DNA of 64,000 bases from Cytobacillus kochii (GCF_020171845.1 NZ_JAIVAM010000010.1:158877-222876), one strand, 5' to 3'; counted from the stretch's first letter, positions 19,267-28,888 are shown. Numbers and translations are program-made. The notes: generated from the sequence alone by a model not told the origin.

Positions 19267-20142
19267 TTACACCTTCTCTCTTGCATTTTTACCAAAGATA
19301 CCTGATGGCTTGAATAAAAGGATTAAAATGAGAATGACAAATGCTGCCGCGTCTCTCCATAAAGAGTAACCAAGGCCACTAACAACCGTTTCAACTACGC
19401 CTAACACAAGGCCACCAACCATCGCTCCAGGAATAATACCGATGCCACCTAGTACAGCTGCAACAAAAGCCTTTAATCCTGGAATCACGCCCATTAACGG
19501 TTCTATTTTTGTATAATACACACCAAAGAAAACACCTGCTGCCCCGGCCAAGGAAGAGCCAATAGCAAATGTGGCGGAAATGGTTGTGTTTACATTAATC
19601 CCCATCAACCTTGCAGCATCCATATCATGTGACACAGCCCGCATTGCTTTACCGATTTTGGTTTTATGAACAATAAATTGTAGAACGATCATTAGCACAA
19701 TCGAAGTGCCTAAAATCATAAGTGATTGACTACTGATTTGTGCACCCAAAATATTATAGGTTTGATTGCTAATGACTTCAGGATAAGCTTCTGGTTGTGC
19801 ACCTCTAAAGTAAATAAATAAATACTGTATAAATAAAGAAATCCCTATCGCTGTAATGAGGGCAGCAATTCGCGTAGAACCTCTCAACCTTCGATATGCT
19901 ACTCGCTCAATTAACATACCCATCCCTGCACAGACAGCCATTGCAATAATTAAGGCAGGAAAGAATCCTAACCCCCATCCAGCAATCGCATAAAAACCAA
20001 CAAACGCCCCAATCATAAATACTTCACCGTGGGCAAAGTTAATCAATTTGATAATTCCATAAACCATTGTATAGCCTAAAGCAATCAGTGCATAAATACT
20101 TCCTAACGATATCCCATTTACTAACTGTTGAATCCAATCCAT
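19267..20142 (-). CDS. livH: Branched-chain amino acid ABC transporter permease LivH
   Basis: 291-aa permease; the ATG at 20142 follows GAGGAGTGGGG, and the 45 codons further upstream in frame lack family similarity. It opens with WIQQLVNGISLGSIYALIALGYT and carries the family loop INFAHGEVFMIGAF. Eight or so membrane segments. There is an unusually long 240-bp gap to livK, with a terminator-like hairpin. Confidence 0.92.
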   Translation of the reverse strand: MDWIQQLVNGISLGSIYALIALGYTMVYGIIKLINFAHGEVFMIGAFVGFYAIAGWGLGFFPALIIAMAVCAGMGMLIERVAYRRLRGSTRIAALITAIGISLFIQYLFIYFRGAQPEAYPEVISNQTYNILGAQISSQSLMILGTSIVLMIVLQFIVHKTKIGKAMRAVSHDMDAARLMGINVNTTISATFAIGSSLAGAAGVFFGVYYTKIEPLMGVIPGLKAFVAAVLGGIGIIPGAMVGGLVLGVVETVVSGLGYSLWRDAAAFVILILILLFKPSGIFGKNAREKV

Positions 20143-20332
20143 GAATCCCCACTCCTCTTCAAATAACCCGAATAGCTTCAGATAGAGAGTGACAGCTAGC
20201 GAAAACGCTATGCTGAATATCTCCTCATAAGGTAATAATTGACACGCTAATTTCAAAAAACCATTGCTCCTGAGCAATCTTGGACTATGAGATTATTAGC
20301 TATCACATCAGGAATTACCCTTTCATATCTGA

Positions 20333-20370
20333 TAAAAAAAATGGAAGGCCCACTCGCTCCTCCCATTTTA
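20333..20370 (-). terminator. Intra-operon terminator between livK and livH
   Basis: AAAATGGGAGG / CCTTCCATTTT imperfect stem with a T run on the minus strand, just after the livK stop. It would make the binding protein mRNA more abundant than the permease and ATPase mRNA. Confidence 0.7.
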
Positions 20371-20383
20371 ATACAGCCTCATT

Positions 20384-21571
20384 TTAAGGATTTACTTTCG
20401 TTTTGAAGACTTGCTCCCCATCCTTATATTCCAATACAGTAGCTGATTTAATTGGGTTATGATCTTCATCAACTGAAATGATACCCGTTACAAGAGTTAA
20501 ATCTTTCGTCTCAGCTAAGGCATCTTTGATTTTCTTCGCATCACTTGTACTTTCGGCACGCTCCATGGCATCTTTCAACATATATACAGAGTCATAACCT
20601 AATGCATTAAAAGCATCTGGTGATGAACCATTATATTTTTCACCAAACTTTGTTACAAAGGATTGAATCGTCTCGTCTGGATCACCCGAAGAATAATGGT
20701 TTGTTATAAACGTATTATTTAAGGAATCCCCTCCGGCTAATTCAACTAGCTTTGGTGAATCCCAACCGTCAGCACCCATTAGCGGTACGTCAATACCCAT
20801 TTCTCGTCCTTGTTTGACAATAAGTCCTACTTCTTCATAATAACCAGGGATAAAAATAAATTCGGGATTAGCTGATTTAATTCTTGTAAGTGTGGACCTG
20901 AAATCAGTATCCTTCGCCACATACGATTCTTCGGCTACTATTTTCCCACCTGCTGCTTCGAAAGTTTCTTTAAAGGAAGCTGCTAAACCTTTTGCGTAAT
21001 CACTTGCGTTATCAGCATAGATAGCTACATTTTTCACTCCTAATTCATTGGCAGCAAAATTCGCTGCTACTGTTCCTTGGAAAGGATCAATAAACGAGGT
21101 ACGGAATACAAAATCATTTAAGCTTCCATCATCATTCACTGTTACATTTGGACTCGTACCTGAAGGAGAAAGCAATACCGTCTCTGAATTATTAGCCACT
21201 TGTGCTTGAGCAACTGTGTTACCACTTGTAGCAGACCCAATAATAGCTACGACATCATCATTTTCCGTTAATTTAATAGCTGCATTGGTTGCTTCTGCTG
21301 CATCCGATTTATTATCGACTTTTACAATTTCTATCTCTTTACCGTCGATTCCACCATCTTTATTAATTTCATCCACAGCCAATTCGATTCCTTCAGCAAT
21401 TCCTTCACCATATGAGGCAACTGCACCAGAAAGTTCTAGGTTGGCACCTATCTTGACAGTATCACCAGACTCACCACCACCTGCACTATCACTACCACAG
21501 CCAGCAAGGAAACCTGCAGCTCCTATAGTAGAAGCTAAAAGAACAGCCGTCATTCTCTTTTTAAAAAACAT
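20384..21571 (-). CDS. livK: Branched-chain amino acid ABC transporter substrate-binding lipoprotein LivK
   Basis: 395 aa from the ATG at 21571, which has GAGGGGGAT upstream. Lipoprotein signal with lipobox LAGC around residues 22-25, then a serine/glycine linker. The mature protein is a periplasmic-binding-type receptor of the Leu/Ile/Val family (KIGANLELSGAVASYG opening, VAIIGSATSG, NALGYDSVYML). It is first in the liv cluster and delivers amino acids to LivHM. Substrate preference within the family (branched-chain, other amino acids or amides) is not certain. Confidence 0.9.
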   Translation of the reverse strand: MFFKKRMTAVLLASTIGAAGFLAGCGSDSAGGGESGDTVKIGANLELSGAVASYGEGIAEGIELAVDEINKDGGIDGKEIEIVKVDNKSDAAEATNAAIKLTENDDVVAIIGSATSGNTVAQAQVANNSETVLLSPSGTSPNVTVNDDGSLNDFVFRTSFIDPFQGTVAANFAANELGVKNVAIYADNASDYAKGLAASFKETFEAAGGKIVAEESYVAKDTDFRSTLTRIKSANPEFIFIPGYYEEVGLIVKQGREMGIDVPLMGADGWDSPKLVELAGGDSLNNTFITNHYSSGDPDETIQSFVTKFGEKYNGSSPDAFNALGYDSVYMLKDAMERAESTSDAKKIKDALAETKDLTLVTGIISVDEDHNPIKSATVLEYKDGEQVFKTKVNP

Positions 21572-21989
21572 AATGATCCCCCTCTTTTTGATTATTCCAA
21601 CAACTAAGAGCATGGTTCAAATCCCCCATATAAACCCCACAAGAAAAGATACCACACAAAAAAGTAGACTAAAATAACCAAAATGTAATATTTTTCTGAT
21701 AATTGCTATAAATCTAAAAATAGTATAGTATCATTTTATTCATCTGTCAAAACAATCTTTGTGAATAATACTAATATTTAGAATTTTATTAATAGTTTAG
21801 AGCGTTAAAGGGTTTCTTTTTCATATGTTTTGTTTGTAAAACTCTATCATTATATTCATAAAATAATTAATAGTAGATAGATATAATGTAGTTCATTCAA
21901 TTGTTAATAATAGCAATTGAAAATAACTAGCTACTTTTATATAAAGTAAAATAACTTTGCTTATGTAGTAATTTTAGACTTGTAAGATA
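21572..21989. other. Intergenic region upstream of livK
   Basis: About 420 bp of very AT-rich DNA between the livK start and the terminator of the NhaC-family gene. It must hold the liv promoter on the minus strand. I saw no T-box, riboswitch or clear coding sequence. CodY-type regulation would be expected from other Bacilli but no site was confidently identified. Confidence 0.45.
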
Positions 21990-22024
21990 GAAAAAGAGGA
22001 ATGAACCGACGAGTTCATTCCTCC
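21990..22024 (-). terminator. Terminator of the NhaC-family gene
   Basis: AGGAATGAAC / GTTCATTCCT stem followed by TTTTTC on the minus strand, 23 bp after the stop at 22048. Confidence 0.85.
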
Positions 22025-22047
22025 TTCCTATATGTTCAAAAGAACTA

Positions 22048-23619
22048 TTATATCGTCTTCTCGGTTTTTGTACCGAACATTTTAACAACAAGTAAAATCC
22101 CTGCCATCATAACAATCAAAGCAGCTAATGCAATGATTACACTTCCACTTACACCCAAAATGATATAAGAGATGGCCGCAGCAACAGCTGCTGTAAAGGC
22201 ATAAGGAAATTGTGTAATGACATGATCAATCAAATTACTTCCTGCACCTGTGGCGGATAAAATAGAAGTATCAGAAATCGGTGAAGCATGATCTCCGAAT
22301 ACTGCCCCTCCAAGTACAGCTGCCATTGCAGGAATCAGCAGGGATATATCTGTAGCTACAGCAATATCACCAGCTATTGGAAGGAGAATGCCAAATGATC
22401 CCCAAGATGTCCCTGTACTAAATGCCATAAGTGCCGCAATAATAAATAGGATAACAGGGATAAAATCATGACTCAGATTCGATTGATTAATAACGCTAGC
22501 CAAGTATTCCCCTGTACCTATTTGACTAATCAAATCTCCGAGTAACCAAGCAAAGATTAAGATCAATACTGATCCAAACATAGATTTCATCCCAACCCAT
22601 GTAGCTTTCAAATAAAAATTACTCGTTAGTTTATCATCTTTCTTTAATACTTGAGCAAATTGTACGTAAGCAACAGCTAAACTCAATAATCCTCCGACAA
22701 TTAATGATAAGGCCACATCTGTGTTTTCTAATAAGGATACTAACGACACATTCCCCTCTGCCCCATTCATGCCTGTCCAAGCCATCATACTCACTGTTCC
22801 AATAAATAAAACAATGATTGGCCAAACAAGATGACCAACAGTCCCTTTCGTACTAATAGGTAATTCTTCTTGAACCTCGTCTTTCAACTGTTTCTTCTTA
22901 TCAAATAGAATTCCTTGTTCAATAGCTTGTTTCTCATGTTTCTTCATTGGACCAAAATCAATTTGCCCAACAACAATGATAAACACCATTATGATTGCCG
23001 CCCATACATAAAAATTTAACGGAATGATTTGCATGAAAGCAGAGAAAGCACTATAATCAGTTATTTTATGAGACACTAAAATCGAGCCAATTAAGGCGAT
23101 AATTGATGCTCCCCAACTTGATATAGGCGATATAACACATAAAGGTGCGGATGTTGAATCAATTAAATAAGCAAGCTTTACACGTGATACTTTTTGTCGA
23201 TCAGTAACAGGTCGAGATACCTGTCCAACTGTTAACGCATTAAAATAATCATCTATAAACAAAATCATACCTAAAACTACGGTTAATAACTGTGCACCCA
23301 CTCTCGTTTTCACACGCTTCATTGCCCATTCACCAAAGGCACGACTACCACCCGATAGTGAAATAAATGCAGTAATGCTACCAAGAATAAGTAAGAATAA
23401 TAGAATGAATATATTCCAAGTATTTAACCCTTCATCTGTTATGAAAAGTGCTATAAACGACGAGAAAAATATTTGTAGCGTATCTAGCGGTTGATATCCT
23501 CCAATTAAGATAGCTGCTGTTAACGCCCCTAAACCAAGGGAGAGAATCACCCTTTTTGTTAGTATAACCAAAAGCATCGCTACCAAAGGTGGCAGCACAG
23601 AAATAAATGTACCTGTCAT
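22048..23619 (-). CDS. NhaC-family carrier, probable lysine transporter
   Basis: 523 aa from the ATG at 23619, chosen because GGAGG lies seven bases upstream; a longer in-frame start lacks a site. Polytopic membrane protein of the Na+/H+ antiporter NhaC superfamily, with about twelve hydrophobic segments and conserved FIDDYFNALTVG, GTSWGSFG and GDHASPISDTS motifs. The gene has a lysine riboswitch and terminator in its leader. Comparative work on lysine regulons has proposed such NhaC-like proteins (LysW) as lysine transporters. The carrier family is firm, lysine uptake is inferred from regulation. Confidence 0.85.
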   Translation of the reverse strand: MTGTFISVLPPLVAMLLVILTKRVILSLGLGALTAAILIGGYQPLDTLQIFFSSFIALFITDEGLNTWNIFILLFLLILGSITAFISLSGGSRAFGEWAMKRVKTRVGAQLLTVVLGMILFIDDYFNALTVGQVSRPVTDRQKVSRVKLAYLIDSTSAPLCVISPISSWGASIIALIGSILVSHKITDYSAFSAFMQIIPLNFYVWAAIIMVFIIVVGQIDFGPMKKHEKQAIEQGILFDKKKQLKDEVQEELPISTKGTVGHLVWPIIVLFIGTVSMMAWTGMNGAEGNVSLVSLLENTDVALSLIVGGLLSLAVAYVQFAQVLKKDDKLTSNFYLKATWVGMKSMFGSVLILIFAWLLGDLISQIGTGEYLASVINQSNLSHDFIPVILFIIAALMAFSTGTSWGSFGILLPIAGDIAVATDISLLIPAMAAVLGGAVFGDHASPISDTSILSATGAGSNLIDHVITQFPYAFTAAVAAAISYIILGVSGSVIIALAALIVMMAGILLVVKMFGTKTEKTI

Positions 23620-23730
23620 AAAAAGACCTCCTATTAGTATAGGAGCTATAGACATGAACGAATGCGTCTCATATCAATTAACGATCAGAGAAAGGTATCC
23701 TCCACTTTTCTTTGATCCTTAATTGATAAT

Positions 23731-23768
23731 AAAAAAAGAGTAACGATAGAGATTCTATCATTACCCTT
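23731..23768 (-). terminator. Riboswitch-controlled terminator upstream of the NhaC-family gene
   Basis: GGGTAATGATAGA / TCTATCGTTACTC stem with a run of seven T on the minus strand, located between the lysine aptamer and the start codon. This is the expression platform: it should form when lysine is bound. Confidence 0.9.
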
Positions 23769-23789
23769 CAAGAAGTAACGTTATTCTCC

Positions 23790-23985
23790 ATCACGACTGT
23801 AGCTCCCCATTATGGTTAATATACCTCCATAATGACAGTGTTACTCCTATTTAGAGCAACCCCAACAAATAAATATTGACGTACCTATTTGCTTCGGCAA
23901 ATCTCCCTTTTATCAAAGTTCACTGTTGTCATCCTCACATTGATTACTAATGATGATTTGCGCCTCTACCCCATCGGATTGATAA
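23790..23985 (-). ncRNA. Lysine riboswitch (L-box) aptamer
   Basis: On the minus strand the conserved pieces occur in order: GGGGUAGAGGCGC, an AGUAA segment, GUGAGGAUGACAACAGUGA, AAAGGGAG, the diagnostic GCCGAAGCAAAU, a following GUUGGGGUUGC hairpin, CUGUCAUUAUGG paired with CCAUAAUGGGGAGCUAC. This matches the B. subtilis lysC leader layout. A terminator follows, so lysine should switch the gene off. Confidence 0.93.
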
Positions 23986-24006
23986 GGCATTATTCAATTG
24001 TTATAC

Positions 24007-24035
24007 ATTATATCAAAATATAATTATTTATGCAA
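24007..24035 (-). promoter_or_regulatory. SigA-type promoter of the lysine-riboswitch transcript
   Basis: TTGCAT (-35), 17 bp, TATAAT (-10) on the minus strand, ending just before the aptamer begins. Placement is as expected for a riboswitch leader. Confidence 0.65.
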
Positions 24036-24100
24036 AACTCTATCAAAACCTAAAATATACTTAAATTTATTATTTTTAAGATATAGTAGGATACTATAAC

Positions 24101-24403
24101 CTATACCATTCTTAATAGCGCTTCTCTTCCGATCATCCCTTTTTTAATTCCTAATTCCTCTGCAGCAAAAGTGACTGATTCAAGTGGTGCATCTATTAGT
24201 TGTTGAATCGTTTTTACCCCTACGGCTCTACCAGCAATGACATGGCGATCTTTTAATTTTTCATTTAATAACGCAACGTCTAATGCACCACACATGATAT
24301 ATCCATTATCATTTGATACAACTAACAAATTAGTTTTTGGCAGCTCAACGGATACAGTCATAAACGTATGACCATCCAAAATAACAGGCTTTAATTCAAC
24401 CAT
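24101..24403 (-). CDS. yunC: YunC-family protein (DUF1805)
   Basis: 100-aa protein of the DUF1805/YunC family: VVSNDNGYIMCGALDVALLNEKL in the centre, GRAVGVKTIQQLIDAPL, and a C-terminal GIKKGMIGREALLRM helix. Function unknown. AAGGGGGGAC precedes the ATG. Adjacent to the DUF72 gene, as yunC and yunF are near each other in B. subtilis. Confidence 0.88.
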   Translation of the reverse strand: MVELKPVILDGHTFMTVSVELPKTNLLVVSNDNGYIMCGALDVALLNEKLKDRHVIAGRAVGVKTIQQLIDAPLESVTFAAEELGIKKGMIGREALLRMV

Positions 24404-24464
24404 GACCGTCCCCCCTTCCCTTTAACAATTTATGTTATAGGTAGAGATTCGGTGTACTCATTAG

Positions 24465-25310
24465 TTAAAATAAACCGAGTTGTTTTGGAGCTAATCCCTC
24501 ATATTCAATTCCTAATATTTCTAGAATTTCCTTTGCATTATCCGCTGCGTCACCACCAGAATTATTATTAAATAGTACATAGACGTCCTTCGCCTCTTTT
24601 TGTAATTGCTTTAATCGCTCTGCCCACTCCAATAATTCCTTGTGATTATAACGGTATAGATAGCGAACTTCACGCCAATTTGGTTGTTTTTTATTTTGCC
24701 ATCCATGAACATTACGACCATGCAAGCGGACAAGTACAATTGGATGTCCGCAAGTATGCATTACAATTGGAACAGAGCCCTCCCCTGCTTGTGGTTCATC
24801 ACAAACGGTATGTATCCATTTCTCTTCCTTGATAAAATTTAAAGTACCTTCTATAAACACAGCTTGATACCAAGACTGATGACGAAATTCAACAGCACAT
24901 GGTATTTCTCCCATTTGCTGTTTACACCAGCGTAAATATTGAACGTTTTCCTTTTTACAATTAAACCACGGTGGAAATTGAAATAGGACCATCGCTAACT
25001 TATTTTCTCTTATATAAGGGGCAAGCGACGCTTTAAAAGCAGCAAACATTTCTTCTTTGGACTCAAAAGGAATCTCTCCCCTTTGATGCCCCGTCATCCC
25101 CTGATAAGCTTTCACAACAAATTTAAATGAAGCAGGCGTTTCCCTCACCCACTTTTCCCCGTTCCTTTCTGGCTGTACGGCATAAAAGGAGGCGTCTACC
25201 TCAACTGTTGGAAAATGAGCGCCATATTCTAATAGTTTATCTCGGTTAGATACACGCTCCGTATATAGGCTGTCATGATCTCCCCATCCAGTTAAACCAA
25301 TCCTAATCAT
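24465..25310 (-). CDS. yunF: DUF72 family protein (YunF-like)
   Basis: 281-aa DUF72 protein, a TIM-barrel-like family of unknown enzymatic role. Family markers: IRIGLTGWGDHD at the N-terminus, VEVDASFYA near residues 37-45, FVVKAYQGMTGH, the FQFPPWF segment and the C-terminal VYVLFNNNSGGDAADNA. RBS GAGGTGATGG precedes the ATG. About 60 bp upstream of yunC, so possibly co-transcribed with it. Confidence 0.88.
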   Translation of the reverse strand: MIRIGLTGWGDHDSLYTERVSNRDKLLEYGAHFPTVEVDASFYAVQPERNGEKWVRETPASFKFVVKAYQGMTGHQRGEIPFESKEEMFAAFKASLAPYIRENKLAMVLFQFPPWFNCKKENVQYLRWCKQQMGEIPCAVEFRHQSWYQAVFIEGTLNFIKEEKWIHTVCDEPQAGEGSVPIVMHTCGHPIVLVRLHGRNVHGWQNKKQPNWREVRYLYRYNHKELLEWAERLKQLQKEAKDVYVLFNNNSGGDAADNAKEILEILGIEYEGLAPKQLGLF

Positions 25311-25588
25311 TCCATCACCTCATCTACCAATAATCTTCATACTGATTATTTTACCTAAAGGATATAACCATAAACAAGAAACACAATGAAATAAGTGAAA
25401 AAGAATCAGTCAAAAACAGAAAAGAAAATTCTTAGAACATTCCATTAGCACTTTACTCATTTTGTGATTGCTCATCGGTATCAAAAAAGGAACCCTTACG
25501 CAGTAATAAGGAAAAGCATATAGAAAAAGTACCTTACTGGAGATGGTATAAATCAGATATCCGTTTCTTACTATGAGTTTAAAAGAAA
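25311..25588. other. Intergenic region between the DUF72 gene and the iron permease terminator
   Basis: AT-rich, no convincing coding sequence on either strand. It contains the upstream region of the DUF72 gene on the minus strand. Nothing else recognised. Confidence 0.4.
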
Positions 25589-25626
25589 TAAAAAATAACC
25601 CGAACCATTGTTCAGATTATTTTTTA
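25589..25626 (-). terminator. Terminator of the iron-siderophore transport operon
   Basis: AAAAAATAATCTGAAC / GTTCGGGTTATTTTTT imperfect stem-loop followed by T residues on the minus strand, right after the permease stop at 25636. Confidence 0.75.
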
Positions 25627-25635
25627 TTAAACAGA

Positions 25636-27621
25636 TTAACTCGCTTTGATTTTGTTCGTTTTCTTCAATAAATAAAGTAAGTATGGTGCACCAATTAAAG
25701 AAACAATTATTCCAGCAGGTATTTCTTTAGGAGCTAAAACGACTCTTCCAAGAAAATCAGCTGAAATAAGTAAAATCCCGCCAATTACTATGGTTAATGG
25801 CAGTAATTGTAGTAGCTTCGGACCGACCAGTTGTCTAGCAATATGTGGAGCTAGTAAACCGATAAATCCAATTGCTCCAACCACTGATACACTGATGCTT
25901 GACAACATAACAGCTAGTATAATCATAAACATACGCATTTTACTAGTTTTCACACCTAAACCAATGGATAGTTCATCACTCAATGATAAGATCTCGAATG
26001 TATTGGCCATATAGAGAATAACCGGAAAGAGTAGTAACGATGTTATCATCACAATTACTAGGTCACTCCAGCTTGTCCCATAGGTGCTACCAGCAAGCCA
26101 TGTTAAAGCTTGTGATGCATGAAGGTTCGCACGTACTAATAAAATCTGTATAATAGCAGAACCTACCGCAGATATAGCAACACCCATTAATAATAGAATC
26201 ATCGGTTGATAACCGCTCCGCGCACTAATAAACAATACAATTCCCATTGTAACAAGTGCACCAATTAATGCACCAATTGGAATAAGGACAAAGGGGGCTT
26301 GAGGAAAAACAATGAGAACCAACATCGCCACTACACTTGCACCTGAAGTCACACCTAAAACAGAAGCGTCAGCAAGTGGGTTACGTAAAACAGTCTGCAT
26401 CATTAAACCGCTAGCTGCCATCATCATACCAATTCCGAAGCTGACGACCACTCGAGGCAAGCGAAAATCCCAAACGAAGGTATTATACATCAATTCTCTT
26501 GGCAATTCTAAAAGACTAGTGAAACTTGTTCCCCCAAACGACAGGCTAAACCCTACTAATCCAAGAACGGCGAGAGATATGAGGAGATAAAATCTTTTAA
26601 TATGCTTAATTCGCACTTTCCCCTCTAATGCTCCTCCAGCAGTTCTCGTTTTCCTACTTACCTTTAAGGCTAAATAGACTAACCAGGGTGCTCCTATAAT
26701 GGCCGTCATTGCTCCTACAGGTAATTCGGACATACTAGAAATCATACGAACAAAGATGTCAGCACATATGAGTAAGCCTGCACCGACCACTATATTTCCT
26801 ATTAGCATGGATCGATGCTTTCTAAAGCCCATTAAACGAACAATATGTGGAGCCATAATACCAACAAAGCCAATGGGGCCTACTACTGTAACAGAGACAG
26901 CAGCTAATATAATTGCAATGCCCCAACCTATTAATTTACTTATCATCACATTTTGTCCTAATCCTACAGCTACATCTTCCCCCAACAGTAAAGCGTCAAA
27001 ACGATGACCTATTATAAAGGCAAAAAGAAGAGTGAAGAGAACCCATGGCAAAGCAAATTGAACGCCACTCCAATCAAGCTGTAACAATGTTCCCGCTCCC
27101 CATAAAAACAACCCGGACACTTCATTTTCATATAAAAGCTGCAGGGCACTAGTAAATGAAGAAAACAACATTGTTACTATCAATCCAGTTAATGCAATTC
27201 TAATAGGATCCAATGCTCTACCTACTAAAAAACTAACAATTAAAGCGGCTATGATTCCCCCAAGCATCGTCACGAAAAATGGAAAGGCACCCTTTATAGA
27301 AGGAAAGAAAATGGAAAAAAGAACAACAAAGAAAAATGCTCCTGCATGAATGCCTAGTGTACTTGCACTTGCGAGTGGATTTCTTGTCATTGTTTGTAAT
27401 AACATCCCTGCTACGGCAAGTGCAGCTCCAACTAAACAACCAATTAAAAACCTCGGCATTCTACTATAAAGGAGAAAATTCAGTTCCTGCTCATTATCCC
27501 ATACTTCCATCCAAAAGCTGAGTAAGCCTGTTGAAGCTTGTCCTTGGCTCAAGTGGATGAGACCAAGAATAATAAACAAGAGCACACATGCCGCAAATAA
27601 TAGAAAGGGTTTAACTCTCAT
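25636..27621 (-). CDS. Fused two-domain iron-siderophore ABC transporter permease (FecCD family, FhuB-like)
   Basis: 661-aa protein made of two tandem FecCD permease domains (about residues 1-330 and 335-661), as in E. coli FhuB; most Bacilli use two separate permeases. Each half repeats the family motifs: GAALAVAGMLLQTMTRNPLA in the first and MMMAASGLMMQTVLRNPLA in the second, and GFVGIMAPHIVR versus GFIGLLAPHIAR for the ATPase-contacting loop. It follows the binding protein gene by 4 bp. No ATPase gene lies nearby, so an ATPase encoded elsewhere must energise it. The exact siderophore is unknown. Confidence 0.92.
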   Translation of the reverse strand: MRVKPFLLFAACVLLFIILGLIHLSQGQASTGLLSFWMEVWDNEQELNFLLYSRMPRFLIGCLVGAALAVAGMLLQTMTRNPLASASTLGIHAGAFFFVVLFSIFFPSIKGAFPFFVTMLGGIIAALIVSFLVGRALDPIRIALTGLIVTMLFSSFTSALQLLYENEVSGLFLWGAGTLLQLDWSGVQFALPWVLFTLLFAFIIGHRFDALLLGEDVAVGLGQNVMISKLIGWGIAIILAAVSVTVVGPIGFVGIMAPHIVRLMGFRKHRSMLIGNIVVGAGLLICADIFVRMISSMSELPVGAMTAIIGAPWLVYLALKVSRKTRTAGGALEGKVRIKHIKRFYLLISLAVLGLVGFSLSFGGTSFTSLLELPRELMYNTFVWDFRLPRVVVSFGIGMMMAASGLMMQTVLRNPLADASVLGVTSGASVVAMLVLIVFPQAPFVLIPIGALIGALVTMGIVLFISARSGYQPMILLLMGVAISAVGSAIIQILLVRANLHASQALTWLAGSTYGTSWSDLVIVMITSLLLFPVILYMANTFEILSLSDELSIGLGVKTSKMRMFMIILAVMLSSISVSVVGAIGFIGLLAPHIARQLVGPKLLQLLPLTIVIGGILLISADFLGRVVLAPKEIPAGIIVSLIGAPYLLYLLKKTNKIKAS

Positions 27622-27625
27622 AACA

Positions 27626-28597
27626 TTACTTCACTAATGTCTCTTCAACATGATCAACTAAAGTTTCCATTGAAAGAACACTACCAAACGTCCACACACC
27701 TGCGCCTACATCGTACATCAAATCATTTTCTACAAAGTATAAAGAGTTCCAAGCTTTGTTTCCTTCTAAATTACTAAATAACGGATCATCTTTTTGTACA
27801 GTATGAAGAAATATAGCTTCTTCGTACTTAGATACACCCTCTACATTTGTTGTAATAAAACCACTCGGCTGTGGATCTTGATCCTGTATTTTATTTGTCA
27901 ATCCTATACCTTCAAGTGTATGGCTCACCGTCGAGTTTTCTGTAAATAATCTAAAGGTCGGGGCTTGATTCGCAGAATAAGCTTGTGTAAAAACAAATTC
28001 ATTTGTCTTTAATTGAGCTGCAGATATATTCTCTTTCGCTTCTGCCATTTTTTCCTCTAAATGAGCAACTGCCTCGTCAGCCTCTTGTTCTTTACCTACT
28101 AGCTTACCTGTCTGCTTTAATGTATGTAACATGTAAGCATATAAGTCTTTTTGAGCTTCCTCTGTAGAACTATCAAAAATCACTACAGGAGCTATTTTTT
28201 CAAGGTCCGCTTTAAACTGTTCTTGATATTCCATACCAATAATCACATCGGGCTCTAACTTTGCTATTTCTTCAATATTTGGTTCTGTTCTTAAACCAAT
28301 ATCCACAACACTTTCATCTAATTTAGCATCAATTGTTACCCACTTATTAAACCCCTCTACATCAGCTACTGCAGCTGGTTGTACACCAACAGCTAATAAC
28401 TCTTCAGCAACGCTCCATTCAAGAGCAACTACTTTCTCCTGAACTCCTTCAAAGCTGCGTTCACCTGACGCATCTTCAATGACAATCGTTTGATTACTAT
28501 TATTATTCTCTTCTCCACTATTACTCTCTTCTTCCTTTTGCATACAACCAGCTAAAACGAGTACAAATAAAAGCATAATAAAATATAATTTCTTCAT
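27626..28597 (-). CDS. Iron-siderophore ABC transporter substrate-binding lipoprotein
   Basis: 323-aa class III (FecB/FhuD-type) binding protein. Signal peptide with lipobox LAGC at about residues 15-18 and a low-complexity Glu/Asn linker to residue 40. The mature part shows VALEWSVAEELLAVGVQP, PNIEEIAKLEPDVIIGMEYQ and a long interdomain helix, as in siderophore receptors. It heads an operon with the fused permease, 4 bp upstream of it. A Fur box overlaps its promoter, so iron repression is expected. Confidence 0.92.
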   Translation of the reverse strand: MKKLYFIMLLFVLVLAGCMQKEEESNSGEENNNSNQTIVIEDASGERSFEGVQEKVVALEWSVAEELLAVGVQPAAVADVEGFNKWVTIDAKLDESVVDIGLRTEPNIEEIAKLEPDVIIGMEYQEQFKADLEKIAPVVIFDSSTEEAQKDLYAYMLHTLKQTGKLVGKEQEADEAVAHLEEKMAEAKENISAAQLKTNEFVFTQAYSANQAPTFRLFTENSTVSHTLEGIGLTNKIQDQDPQPSGFITTNVEGVSKYEEAIFLHTVQKDDPLFSNLEGNKAWNSLYFVENDLMYDVGAGVWTFGSVLSMETLVDHVEETLVK

Positions 28598-28719
28598 TAA
28601 TCAAAGCTCCATTTCCAAAAAAATTAATTATCACAGCAATCTCATTCAAAGTGAAGAAAATTCCGAAATATTAAAAGCTAATCATTTGAGAATTTAATTT
28701 GATTTTAACCTTTCAACAA

Positions 28720-28738
28720 TGATAATCATTCTCATTTT
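28720..28738 (-). promoter_or_regulatory. Fur box
   Basis: TGATAATCATTCTCATTTT on the plus strand closely matches the Fur consensus built from TGATAAT/ATTATCA half-sites. It overlaps the -10 element and start point of the iron-transport promoter, a typical repressing position. Confidence 0.85.
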
Positions 28739-28762
28739 AATGCAAAAAATAGCGTTTGGCAA
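28734..28762 (-). promoter_or_regulatory. SigA-type promoter of the iron transport operon
   Basis: On the minus strand, TTGCCA (-35), 17 bp, TAAAAT (-10); the -10 runs into the Fur box. About 140 bp precede the start codon of the binding protein gene. Confidence 0.65.
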
Positions 28763-28888
28763 TACACTATTTTATTGCTCACACTTCTATTCATTCTTTA
28801 ATCAAATTCAATGCTCTTATCTTTAATAAAATCGTATATAATCCATATCATATCTTGAATGAACATTTCTTCAATCAAACGACACAAT

